Assembly (NCBI GenBank): GCA_963667145.1
Contig: OY762943.1
Coordinates: 620,001 to 684,000, forward strand
Direction of reading: 5' to 3'
DNA from: G963667145 sp963667145
GTDB taxonomy: Bacteria > Cloacimonadota > Cloacimonadia > G963667145
DNA length: 64,000 bases
The first letter of the stretch is position 1. Every line of letters starts with the position of its first letter. A program made the position numbers and the translations under genes. Below the pieces are notes generated by a model. The model ran no database searches. It saw only the letters and a program-made list of their open reading frames with translations, and was not told the DNA's origin. This document shows, piece by piece, positions 53,301 to 60,488 of the stretch.

Positions 53301-54132
53301 CGTGGATTTGCAACTCATCTATCATATCGATAGAAAGTTCAACGCCCGCAGCAACCAAAACCTCTCCAGTCTCAGGCGAAAAAATATCTTCAAAAGCTTT
53401 CATACCCTCAGCGTCAGCCAAAGGAACAACTTCGTTATCGTAAAAAACTTTGCGGATGTCTTGATCTTCGGAATATCCCACCACTCTCAAGAGAATAGAA
53501 ATCGGCATCTTCCGCCTTTTGTTGATATACACATAAACAACATTATGAACATCCATGGAAAATTCCAACCAAGTTCCTCTCTCGGGAATAACTTTGGCAG
53601 AATAAAGTGGCTTGCCACTGGGGTGCTTTGTCTCTGTGAAAAATACACCATAAGACCTGTGCAACTGCGAAATAATTGCCCGTTCAGCACCGTTCACCAA
53701 AAAAGTTCCATCTTTGGTAATGATAGGAATATTCCCCAAAAGTACATCTTGTTCCAAGATGTTTTTTACTTTGCGTTCGCCCGTCTCGGCAAGAACATCC
53801 TCATCATATATAGTCAGACGAAGTCTAGCGGTAACCATGGCTTCATAAGAAAGGTTGCGTAATTTACACTCTTCCAAACCATACTTTTCCTGCTTAACTT
53901 CGTATTCCAAAAACTCCAATGTGAAAAGACCTTTATTGTCTTCAATCGGGAATATATTATTAAAAACAGATTGTAAACCGTCATTTTTACGCAACTTGGG
54001 ATATACATCGCGTTGCAAAAAATCGTTAAAAGATTTCGTTTGAGTTTCCAACAAATCTGGAATCTGCAACTGAGGAAATCCAAGGCTCTCAAATCTTTTT
54101 TTAATTCGGGAGTAATTTTTAAATTTTTCCAA
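50341..54132 (-). CDS. rpoB: DNA-directed RNA polymerase subunit beta
   Basis: A 1263-residue subunit. The rifampicin-pocket region includes FFLTGQLSQFMEQTNPLAELTHKRRFTALGPGG near residue 450, with wild-type residues. Other signatures are GRICPIETPEGPNIGLI, GYNYEDAIILNEK near residue 760 and the C-terminal GGKAQHGGQRLGEMEVWALEAYGA. The start is TTG, 8 nt after AAGGAG; no in-frame ATG lies nearby upstream. Confidence 0.98.
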   Translation of the reverse strand: MEKFKNYSRIKKRFESLGFPQLQIPDLLETQTKSFNDFLQRDVYPKLRKNDGLQSVFNNIFPIEDNKGLFTLEFLEYEVKQEKYGLEECKLRNLSYEAMVTARLRLTIYDEDVLAETGERKVKNILEQDVLLGNIPIITKDGTFLVNGAERAIISQLHRSYGVFFTETKHPSGKPLYSAKVIPERGTWLEFSMDVHNVVYVYINKRRKMPISILLRVVGYSEDQDIRKVFYDNEVVPLADAEGMKAFEDIFSPETGEVLVAAGVELSIDMIDELQIHGLKEVAVISGDINTTISVLENTLEKDGTSCTSEASHKIYTLMRPGENPSEEDAASFVNSLFFDDRRYSIGKVGRYNINKKLDLDLPEDQFVLSKEDIIAIIKRLISIFDGKDVVDNIDYLENRRVRSVGELLQEQYNVGLSRLARVAVERMAISSPEEVTIYDLINSNTLSSVVQSFFLTGQLSQFMEQTNPLAELTHKRRFTALGPGGLERERAGMESRDVNNSHYGRICPIETPEGPNIGLINSPAIFSRVNAFGFLETPYYKVENGVVLKDIVYLNSAVEAKATVAQAGIEIDDEGKIVRDFVFARRGDEFLQVAKSEINYLDVSPMQAMSLSTTLIPFLEHNDASRALMGSNMQRQAVPLLNPEFPVVGTGMEKVVARSSANVRLAPFDAKVVEVTADYVELEKIDDSDDVSIDKTCRIDFAKYKRSNQDTCINQRPVVKVGQIVKKGDFISDGPSVNDGRLALGRNLKVAFMSWYGYNYEDAIILNEKVAWEDAFTSLYIEEKEILVREMKSGREELVYDIPDVSKYALRNLDKTGVIRLGSVIESGDIIVGKITPKSSDIDPSPEENLMRALFGDRAGDFTNTSLKAKPGMEGVVVDVRVFSREEDDLDAEQEKEFKLNKYKKDFESRNIKVQQFLKAEFLKKIVGKTSKDIKSRTSGHYFVEPGKKIAKSDIEAIDFKTLDLKASFTSNQEFNNEFYDTVIYRVKVAYGENENVYKKLRDRVRQGDELEQGVFKMVKVYIAKKRKISVGDKMAGRHGNKGVVSKIAPIADMPFTADGEAVDIVLNPLGVPSRMNIGQIFETHIGIAAKILGFNVETPVFDGATEQDILDALDKAGLDADGKQVLYDGKTGEQFDQRVTVGMMYLLKLNHLVKDKMHARSTGPYSLITQQPLGGKAQHGGQRLGEMEVWALEAYGAANLLKEMVTIKSDDMQGRTSAFKSIVSGENPEISGTPESFMVLVSELKSLGFDIDFLKDAQAQE

Positions 54133-54178
54133 GAATAAATCTCCTTACTAAATTTTCAACTCCATAGATAGAAAATAT

Positions 54179-54207
54179 AACGGAAGCGTTGTAAAAACAC
54201 TCCCGTT
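54179..54207 (-). promoter_or_regulatory. Stem-loop between rplL and rpoB
   Basis: On the minus strand AACGGGAG and CTTCCGTT form an 8-bp stem with one G-U pair and a 13-nt loop, inside the 126-bp rplL-rpoB gap. There is no strong T-tract. By position it may be a partial attenuator or a processing site, as known for rplL-rpoB in enterobacteria. Confidence 0.45.
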
Positions 54208-54258
54208 TAGTAATTTTTAAATATTGATACTTCTGAATAAATGAATTAAGGAAGTGTT

Positions 54259-54633
54259 CTATTTCATCTCCGCAGTAGCACCAGCTTCTTGAAGCTGCTT
54301 AACAGCTGCTTCAGCATCTTCTTTAGACATACCTTCAGCTACAGTTTTTGGGCAGTTGTCTACCAAGTCTTTAGCTTCTTTCAAACCAAGACTAGTGATA
54401 GCTCTTACAGCTTTGATAACTTGAATTTTTTTGTCACCTGCACCACTCAAAACCACGTCAAACTCAGTTTTTTCAGCAACAGCTTCTCCAGCAGCGGCAG
54501 GTGCAGCTCCAGCAACAGCAACAGGAGCAGCAGCAGATACTCCAAAAATTTCTTCCATTTCGCTAACTAATTCAGAAAGCTCCAAAACACTCATCTCTTT
54601 AATAATATCAATTACTTCTTGTTTTTTAGACAT
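54259..54633 (-). CDS. rplL: 50S ribosomal protein L7/L12
   Basis: A 124-residue stalk protein starting at MSKKQEVIDIIKEM, where GGAGG lies 5 nt upstream; an upstream in-frame start 12 bp earlier is less likely. The Ala/Val-rich hinge (PVAVAGAAPAAAGEAV) lies near residues 33-50, and the C-terminal domain has KIQVIKAVRAITSLGLKEAKDLV. It recruits translational GTPases to the ribosome. Confidence 0.97.
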   Translation of the reverse strand: MSKKQEVIDIIKEMSVLELSELVSEMEEIFGVSAAAPVAVAGAAPAAAGEAVAEKTEFDVVLSGAGDKKIQVIKAVRAITSLGLKEAKDLVDNCPKTVAEGMSKEDAEAAVKQLQEAGATAEMK

Positions 54634-54653
54634 TTTATCCTCCACTCAAACTT

Positions 54654-55172
54654 TTATTTTTTTTCCGCAATTGCTTTCACAGCATATACGATTTTTTTGA
54701 TAATTTGACTATTAACATTTACAAAATTAGAAATCGGTGCGTTCATACAAGAAAGAACCTTAGCCAAAAGCTCATCCTTGGAAGGAAGTTTGGACAACCT
54801 ATCCAACTCCTCAATAGACATAAAAGTTCCGTCAACTATTCCAGCTTTAAAATTGAAATCTTTATCCTTCATCATCTCTTTAACAAACTCTTTGATGATT
54901 TTGGCAGGGGAAACTTCATCAACCTTGGAAACAGCCACAGCAGTCTCTTGGTTCAAAAAATCATCCAACCCTTCCAAATTGAGTTGTTTTAGAGCGTGCT
55001 TGATAAAAGTATTTTTAGCTACGAAATAATCAACTTCCGATTTACGCATCCTGGAACGCAATTCCTCAATCTCAGGAATATTAATCCCTTTATAATTTAC
55101 CAAGACTATCGATTTAGCATCGACAAGTCTATCAGCGATTTTTTGTACTATATCTTTTTTAATTTCTTGCAC
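54654..55172 (-). CDS. rplJ: 50S ribosomal protein L10
   Basis: A 172-residue L10 that anchors the L7/L12 dimers. SIVLVNYKGINIPEIEELRSRMR near residue 18 and YFVAKNTFIKHAL near residue 47 are conserved. The start is GTG after GGAGG. Only 11 bp separate it from rplA, so there is no room for a long L10 autoregulatory leader. Confidence 0.95.
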   Translation of the reverse strand: MQEIKKDIVQKIADRLVDAKSIVLVNYKGINIPEIEELRSRMRKSEVDYFVAKNTFIKHALKQLNLEGLDDFLNQETAVAVSKVDEVSPAKIIKEFVKEMMKDKDFNFKAGIVDGTFMSIEELDRLSKLPSKDELLAKVLSCMNAPISNFVNVNSQIIKKIVYAVKAIAEKK

Positions 55173-55183
55173 TCTATCGCCTC

Positions 55184-55891
55184 CTACTTGTTAGCTTCCG
55201 CAGAAACAGCACGAACATCAAGTTTGATACCCGGACTGATGGTGGAACAAATACTCATAGATTTGATATATTCACCTTTCAGAGATTGAGGCTTATCCTT
55301 GAGTACAGCTCCAACACAAGCTAAAATATTTTCTTGCAACTTATCGGCTTCAAAACTTCTCTTGCCAACAATAAAATGCAAGTTTGCCAATTTGTCGGTA
55401 CGATATTCCACCCTACCGCCTTTGGCGTCCTTCACTGCTGTAGCTACATCTTCGGTAACAGTTCCCACTTTAGGGTTAGGCATCAAACCTCTTGGACCCA
55501 AAATCTTGGCAACTTTTCCTATCTTGCTCATCATAGAAGGAGTAGCAACGGCAACATCAAATCCAGTCCAACCTTCGGCTTGGATTTTCTCCACCAACTC
55601 GTCAACTCCCACAAAATCAGCACCTGCGGCTTTAGCTTCCTCGGCCTTTTGACCATCAGCAAAAACCAAAACAGTAACGTTCTTACCTGAACCATTTGGC
55701 AACAACAAAGAAGACCTAATCTGTTGATCAGCCTTTCTCGGGTCAACTCCCAAATGGAAATGCAGTTCCACAGTTTCATCGTATTTGGCTTTGTTAAAAC
55801 CCGACAAAAAAGAAAGAGCTTGAGATAAATCGTAGCTCTCTTTCTTATCAAATTTCTGCAAAGAATCCAAATATTTTTTACTTCTTTTCAT
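55184..55891 (-). CDS. rplA: 50S ribosomal protein L1
   Basis: A 235-residue L1, which forms the mobile L1 stalk and in many bacteria represses its own operon. KYDETVELHFHLGVDPRKADQQIR near residue 35, LGPRGLMPNPKVGTVTEDV near residue 132 and GRVEYRTDKLANLHFIVGK are family signatures. It is 60 bp after rplK. Confidence 0.97.
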   Translation of the reverse strand: MKRSKKYLDSLQKFDKKESYDLSQALSFLSGFNKAKYDETVELHFHLGVDPRKADQQIRSSLLLPNGSGKNVTVLVFADGQKAEEAKAAGADFVGVDELVEKIQAEGWTGFDVAVATPSMMSKIGKVAKILGPRGLMPNPKVGTVTEDVATAVKDAKGGRVEYRTDKLANLHFIVGKRSFEADKLQENILACVGAVLKDKPQSLKGEYIKSMSICSTISPGIKLDVRAVSAEANK

Positions 55892-55951
55892 CTATTTGTC
55901 TCTCCTTGTGAATACACAATCTCCTGCAAAATCTCGTATTATAAGCGACAA

Positions 55952-56383
55952 CTAATCTTCGACAGTTACACCCATAGATTTTGCAGTACCAGCAATTATG
56001 TTCACAGCAGCATCTAAACTGTACGCATTCAAATCTTCCATCTTGGCTTTGGCAATTGTCTCAAGTTGAGATCTGTTAATAGTTCCAACTTTTTCCTTAT
56101 TAGGAGTTCCAGAACCTTTTGCAATGCCAATCTCTTTTTTAATCAAAACAGCGGCAGGCGGAGTTTTGATGTCAAAAGTGAAAGATTTATTTTTTTGAAC
56201 ATAGATAACAACAGGAAAAATCATTCCTTTATCGTCTTTTGTTCTATCGTTAAATTGTTTACAAAAATCTGCAATATTAATACCAGCCTGTCCCAAAGCA
56301 GGACCCACCGGTGGAGCAGGTGTTGCAGCTCCAGCCGGCAACTGTAATTTTACAGAAGTTTCAAAAGTTTTTGGTGCGGCCAT
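55952..56383 (-). CDS. rplK: 50S ribosomal protein L11
   Basis: A 143-residue L11 of the GTPase-associated centre. VKLQLPAGAATPAPPVGPALGQAGINI is the N-terminal signature, and the C-terminal rRNA-binding domain includes GTINRSQLETIAKAKMEDLNA. It follows nusG by 11 bp. Confidence 0.97.
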   Translation of the reverse strand: MAAPKTFETSVKLQLPAGAATPAPPVGPALGQAGINIADFCKQFNDRTKDDKGMIFPVVIYVQKNKSFTFDIKTPPAAVLIKKEIGIAKGSGTPNKEKVGTINRSQLETIAKAKMEDLNAYSLDAAVNIIAGTAKSMGVTVED

Positions 56384-56394
56384 TATAAAATCCT

Positions 56395-56925
56395 TTACTT
56401 AATTTTTTCTACTTGCTCTATCTTAAGGTCAACGGAAGTAACTCTCCCGAAAACCGTAACGTTAACAGAAACCTTATTTTCTTCGGTGGACAGCCGAGTA
56501 ACCTCGCCATTGAAGTCCACAAATGCACCCGAGGCAACTCTTACAGTATCTCCTACGCCGAAATCACACTCAACCAAAGTCTTCTCTTCTGTTTCAACTT
56601 CTTCCTCTCCCAGCATTCGAGCTACTTCGTCTTTGGTCAAAGGCAAAGGCTTTTTGCCAGTTCCCAAAAATTTGGTAACCCCATCAACTCGAAGAATATA
56701 GCTAAATAACTCAGGAGACAATTCAGCTTCCACAATAATATAATTGCTAAAAACTTTTTTCTCGCGTTCTATCTTCTTGCCACCTCTCACATGATAAGTA
56801 GCTTGAGTAGGAATCAAAATCTGACCCAAATCCTTTTCGTAAGATTTGCCCTTAATTCCCTTCTCTATAATCTCTTTTATTCTAAACTCATAGCCGGCAA
56901 ACACGTGAACAACATACCAATTCAT
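56395..56925 (-). CDS. nusG: Transcription termination/antitermination protein NusG
   Basis: A 176-residue protein. The NGN domain begins NWYVVHVFAGYEFRIKEIIEKG and includes FSNYIIVEAELSPELF. The KOW motif, GDTVRVASGAFVDFNGEV, is near residue 122. It binds the RNA polymerase clamp and couples transcription to translation. It lies 11 bp after secE. Confidence 0.96.
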   Translation of the reverse strand: MNWYVVHVFAGYEFRIKEIIEKGIKGKSYEKDLGQILIPTQATYHVRGGKKIEREKKVFSNYIIVEAELSPELFSYILRVDGVTKFLGTGKKPLPLTKDEVARMLGEEEVETEEKTLVECDFGVGDTVRVASGAFVDFNGEVTRLSTEENKVSVNVTVFGRVTSVDLKIEQVEKIK

Positions 56926-56936
56926 TATACCTCAGC

Positions 56937-57116
56937 TCACATCATGTAATTCACAACAGTTGTGAATACAATATCCACAACAGCCAAAAAAGCGGCTATA
57001 AAAGCAGATACAACGATAACAACGAAAGTGCTTTCTTTTACTTGGTCAAAACTAGGCCAATCAACAAGCTTCAGCTCTCTTTTGACATTTTTCAAAAATC
57101 CTAAAAGTTTTTTCAT
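56937..57116 (-). CDS. secE: Preprotein translocase subunit SecE
   Basis: A 59-residue single-span protein: MKKLLGFLKNVKRELKLVDW, then PSFDQVKESTFVVIVVSAF and a hydrophobic helix to the end. The amphipathic VKRELKLVDWPS segment is the SecE signature. It clamps SecY. The gene sits between tRNA-Trp and nusG, its usual place. Confidence 0.93.
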   Translation of the reverse strand: MKKLLGFLKNVKRELKLVDWPSFDQVKESTFVVIVVSAFIAAFLAVVDIVFTTVVNYMM

Positions 57117-57141
57117 CTAATCCGTTCCCTAACAAAGTAAA

Positions 57142-57217
57142 TGGCAGGACAGGCAGGACTTGAACCCGCAACCCTCGGTTTTGGAGACCGATGCTCTACC
57201 AATTGAGCCACTGTCCT
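57142..57217 (-). tRNA. tRNA-Trp (anticodon CCA)
   Basis: A 76-nt cloverleaf with encoded CCA, acceptor AGGACAG/CTGTCCT and anticodon loop CTCCAAA. It lies between rpmG and secE on the same strand. Confidence 0.96.
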
Positions 57218-57226
57218 ACGGCAATC

Positions 57227-57385
57227 TTATTTAATTTTACTTACTTGTTTGTGTAGAAGGTGTTTTCTGCATTTCGGACAATATTTCTTATATTCAACTT
57301 TTTCAGGATGCAATCTCTTGTTCTTGGTATTTGAATAATTTCTGCTTTTACACGTTGTACATTCTAACACAATAATATCTCTCAT
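57227..57385 (-). CDS. rpmG: 50S ribosomal protein L33
   Basis: A 52-residue L33: MRDIIVLECTTCKSRNYSNT, with CTTC near residues 9-12 and CPKC near residues 36-39 forming a zinc site, and ending HLLHKQVSKIK. The four-cysteine form is the zinc-dependent paralogue. It lies between tuf and tRNA-Trp, a common place for rpmG. Confidence 0.94.
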   Translation of the reverse strand: MRDIIVLECTTCKSRNYSNTKNKRLHPEKVEYKKYCPKCRKHLLHKQVSKIK

Positions 57386-57409
57386 CTATACTTCCAAATA
57401 ATTAATTTT

Positions 57410-58594
57410 TTATTCTTGTATCTCAGCTATAACTCCAGCCCCGATAGTTCTGCCACCTTCACGGATAGCAAATCTAAGTCCTTTGTCCATAGCGATAGGC
57501 ACTATCAATTCTCCGTTGATTTTCACGTTGTCGCCTGGCATAACCATTTCTACGCCTTCAGGCAAGTTGAGTGTTCCAGTAACGTCTGTGGTTCTGAAAT
57601 AGAATTGAGGACGATAACCTGAGAAGAAAGGCTTGTGACGTCCACCTTCATCAGCTTTCAGCACATAAACCTCACCAACGAATTTGGTGTGAGGAGTGAT
57701 GCTCTTTGGAGCAGCCAAAACCATACCTCTTTCGATTTCGTCTTTTTTGATACCGCGAAGAAGCACACCAACGTTGTCGCCAGCTTCAGCACTGTCCAAA
57801 ATTTTACGGAACATTTCCACACCAGTACAAACCACTTCGATAGTGTCCTTGATACCAACTCTTTCCAACTTGTCGTTGATTTTGAGAGCACCAGTCTCCA
57901 CACGACCAGTGGCAACTGTGCCACGACCAGAGATAGAGAACACGTCCTCAACAGGCAACAAGAAAGGCTTGTCAATCTCGCGAACTGGCTCAGGAATATA
58001 AGAATCAAGTGTTTCCACCAACTTCTCGATAGCTGCAACGCCTTCTGGGTCTTCCTCAAGAGCCTTGAGAGCAGAACCTTGAACAAACGGAATGTCGTCA
58101 CCTGGGAATTTGTAAGAGGTCAAAAGCTCTCTAACTTCCATCTCCACAAGCTCCAAAAGCTCAGCATCGTCCACAAGGTCGCATTTGTTAAGAAATACAA
58201 CCATTGCAGGCACACCAACTTGGTAAGCCAAAAGAATGTGCTCACGAGTTTGCGGCATAGGACCGTCAGCAGCTGAAACAACAAGGATAGCACCGTCCAT
58301 TTGAGCGGCACCAGTAATCATATTTTTCACATAATCGGCGTGACCAGGGCAATCTACGTGTGCGTAGTGTCTGGCAGCAGATTCATACTCCACGTGAGCA
58401 GTTGAGATAGTGATACCTCTTTCTCTCTCCTCTGGAGCGTTATCGATAGAACCGAAATCGGAATATTCGGCTTGTCCCTTGCTAGCCAATACCTTGGTAA
58501 TAGCAGCGGTAAGGGTAGTTTTACCATGGTCAACGTGACCAATTGTTCCCACGTTAACATGCGGTTTGGTTCTGACAAACTTTTCCTTTGCCAT
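57410..58594 (-). CDS. tuf: Elongation factor Tu
   Basis: A 394-residue EF-Tu, standard length. G1 is GHVDHGKTTLT near residue 18, switch II is DCPGHADYVKNMI near residue 80 and G4 is NKCDLV near residue 135. Domains 2 and 3 follow, with the EF-Tu end AIREGGRTIGAGVI. It delivers aminoacyl-tRNA to the ribosome. AAGGAGGAG precedes the ATG. The tRNA block upstream mirrors the tyrosine-glycine-threonine tRNA-tuf order of other bacteria. Confidence 0.98.
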   Translation of the reverse strand: MAKEKFVRTKPHVNVGTIGHVDHGKTTLTAAITKVLASKGQAEYSDFGSIDNAPEERERGITISTAHVEYESAARHYAHVDCPGHADYVKNMITGAAQMDGAILVVSAADGPMPQTREHILLAYQVGVPAMVVFLNKCDLVDDAELLELVEMEVRELLTSYKFPGDDIPFVQGSALKALEEDPEGVAAIEKLVETLDSYIPEPVREIDKPFLLPVEDVFSISGRGTVATGRVETGALKINDKLERVGIKDTIEVVCTGVEMFRKILDSAEAGDNVGVLLRGIKKDEIERGMVLAAPKSITPHTKFVGEVYVLKADEGGRHKPFFSGYRPQFYFRTTDVTGTLNLPEGVEMVMPGDNVKINGELIVPIAMDKGLRFAIREGGRTIGAGVIAEIQE

Positions 58595-58645
58595 ATCTCC
58601 TCCTTAGATAAAAAAGCAATTTAATTATAATATTTTTCGTAAATA

Positions 58646-58721
<76 letters not shown>

Positions 58722-58752
58722 CTGCATTTTTCATGATTGAACACAAAAAAAA

Positions 58753-58829
58753 TGGAGCGGGAAACGAGATTCGAACTCGCGACCCTTAGCTTGGAAGGCT
58801 AATGCTCTAGCCAGCTGAGCTACTCCCGC
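58753..58829 (-). tRNA. tRNA-Gly (anticodon TCC)
   Basis: A 77-nt cloverleaf, acceptor GCGGGAG, anticodon loop CTTCCAA, CCA encoded. Confidence 0.96.
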
Positions 58830-58850
58830 TCTTAAAGCCCTAAAAAACAA

Positions 58851-58935
58851 TGGTGGTGGGGGAAGGATTCGAACCTTCGAAGGCTTCGCCGACAGATTTA
58901 CAGTCTGTTCCCTTTGACCGCTCGGGAACCCCACC
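58851..58935 (-). tRNA. tRNA-Tyr (anticodon GTA)
   Basis: An 85-nt class II tRNA, acceptor GGTGGGG, anticodon loop CTGTAAA, long variable arm, CCA encoded. Confidence 0.96.
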
Positions 58936-58957
58936 ACGTCTATAAATTTCAAAAAAA

Positions 58958-59033
58958 TGGAGCCAATGAGAGGACTCGAACCCCCGACCAGCTGATTACA
59001 AATCAGCTGCTCTACCAACTGAGCTACATTGGC
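58958..59033 (-). tRNA. tRNA-Thr (anticodon TGT)
   Basis: A 76-nt cloverleaf, acceptor GCCAATG/CATTGGC, anticodon loop TTTGTAA, CCA encoded. Confidence 0.96.
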
Positions 59034-59105
59034 TAAATTGATAACTGATAGCCTTACCTCTATTTTTAAAAAATATGCCACCTTATGGAAAAAGGTGGCA
59101 TAAAA

Positions 59106-59181
59106 TGGTGGCAGGACCCAGACTTGAACTGGGGACACAAGGCTTTTCAGGCCTCTGCTCTACCAACTGAGCTATCCCGCC
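59106..59181 (-). tRNA. tRNA-Phe (anticodon GAA)
   Basis: A 76-nt cloverleaf, acceptor GGCGGGA/TCCTGCC with one G-U pair, anticodon loop CTGAAAA, CCA encoded. Confidence 0.96.
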
Positions 59182-59216
59182 AATAAAGGAGGTAATATTT
59201 TTTTCGAAAAGACAAA

Positions 59217-59291
59217 TGGTTGGGCCGGAAGGATTCGAACCCTCGAATGCATGGACCAAAACCATGTGTCTTACCGCTTGACGACGGCCCA
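59217..59291 (-). tRNA. tRNA-Gln (anticodon TTG)
   Basis: A 75-nt cloverleaf, acceptor TGGGCCG/CGGCCCA, anticodon loop TTTTGGT, CCA encoded. Confidence 0.96.
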
Positions 59292-59327
59292 ACTTGCTTT
59301 TCTAAAAAATCAAATTCTAAAATTAAA

Positions 59328-59418
59328 TGGCGGAGAGAGAGGGATTCGAACCCTCGGTAGGGGTGAACCTACACACGCTTAGCAGGCGTGCACCTTAAGC
59401 CAGCTCGGTCATCTCTCC
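59328..59418 (-). tRNA. tRNA-Ser (anticodon GCT)
   Basis: A 91-nt class II tRNA, acceptor GGAGAGA, anticodon loop CTGCTAA, long variable arm, CCA encoded. Confidence 0.96.
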
Positions 59419-59439
59419 ACGACATTAATTTATAAAAAA

Positions 59440-59524
59440 TGGCGGAGGATGAGGGACTCGAACTCTCAAGGGCATAACCCGGCGGTTTTCAAGACCGCTG
59501 CCTTACCAATTAGACTAATCCTCC
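59440..59524 (-). tRNA. tRNA-Ser (anticodon TGA)
   Basis: An 85-nt class II tRNA, acceptor GGAGGAT/ATCCTCC, anticodon loop CTTGAAA, long variable arm, CCA encoded. It is the first of the eight-tRNA block. In the 128-bp gap upstream (59525-59652) a minus-strand TTGACA (59592-59587) may belong to the block's promoter, but no clear -10 follows. Confidence 0.94.
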
Positions 59525-59652
59525 ATCTAATTTTCACACTTCTATCAGTTATCAATTCTGGTCTAAGAAATATTCGGCTGTTTTGCTGTCAAATCTTTTT
59601 TCTCTCTTTGAAAATAGTTATCAAACAATTTCTAAAAACAAGAATTTTACAA

Positions 59653-60471
59653 CTACTTTAACTGTAAACTAAGTGAATAAACTCGGTTTTTTTTTAGCTC
59701 AAAATTCAGACATATTTGCTTAATTGCCTCTTTGTGAGAAAGCCCTTTGTCGATTTCTTTTTGCAGTTCCCGTAAGATAAAAGCGTCGTCATAGGATGCT
59801 TCGTCCTTACATCCATCAATAATGACAACAAATTCGCCCTTAATCATCAAACCGTCGCTATTCCCTACGAAATCAGCTAAGTTTCCACGATAAAAAGTCT
59901 CGTGCAATTTGGTCAACTCTCTGGCAATTACAACTTTTCGATCTCCAAAGAAATCCAATAGCTTTTTCAAAAATGAGATTATCCTGTGGGGAGCTTCGTA
60001 GAAAATCAAGGGAACATCTATCTCTAATAATTTCTTATCAAATTTGGTGCAGAATCCGACAAAATAAAAGCCTTCATTCCCAAACCCGCTTGCCATATAA
60101 GCAGAAAGAAAAGCACACGCTCCAGGAATTGGCACGACATCGCATCCCAAATCGATTGCCAAATTCACCAACTCGTAGCCAGGGTCACTCACGATGGGAG
60201 TGCCAGCATCGGAGACAAGAGCAATTCTGTTTCCAGACTCTAAAAAAGACAGAACCGTTTTGTTCTGCCTTTTCAGATTAAACTTATGATAAGAAATCAT
60301 CTTGGTGGAAATTTCGTATTTGGCAAGTAATTTCCCAGTAACTCTAGTGTCCTCAGCCAAAATCCAATCAGCCTCTTGCAAAACACTAATCGCCCTAAAT
60401 GTAATGTCTTGCAAATTTCCGATGGGAGTAGCCACCAAATAAAGCACGCCCTTCGTTTTTGGTTCAGACAA
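59653..60471 (-). CDS. rsmI: 16S rRNA (cytidine-1402-2'-O)-methyltransferase
   Basis: A 272-residue tetrapyrrole-methylase-fold enzyme. LYLVATPIGNLQDITFRAISVL at the N-terminus, ILAEDTRVTGKLL, LVSDAGTPIVSDPGYELV near residue 84 and FYEAPHRIISFL near residue 158 are family signatures. It 2'-O-methylates C1402 in the ribosomal P site. It follows the S1-domain gene on the same strand, 17 bp away. Confidence 0.95.
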   Translation of the reverse strand: MSEPKTKGVLYLVATPIGNLQDITFRAISVLQEADWILAEDTRVTGKLLAKYEISTKMISYHKFNLKRQNKTVLSFLESGNRIALVSDAGTPIVSDPGYELVNLAIDLGCDVVPIPGACAFLSAYMASGFGNEGFYFVGFCTKFDKKLLEIDVPLIFYEAPHRIISFLKKLLDFFGDRKVVIARELTKLHETFYRGNLADFVGNSDGLMIKGEFVVIIDGCKDEASYDDAFILRELQKEIDKGLSHKEAIKQICLNFELKKNRVYSLSLQLK

Positions 60472-60488
60472 TATTCTCTAAGCTCTAA

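Noticed and set aside
52222..53862. Long 546-codon plus-strand frame
   Set aside because: It is antisense to rpoB and is explained by codon bias in that gene.
55173..55183. L10 leader regulating rplJL
   Set aside because: Only 11 bp lie between rplA and rplJ, too short for the known leader structure.
58731..59138. 135-codon minus-strand frame across the tRNA cluster
   Set aside because: It translates through four tRNA genes and cannot be a protein gene.
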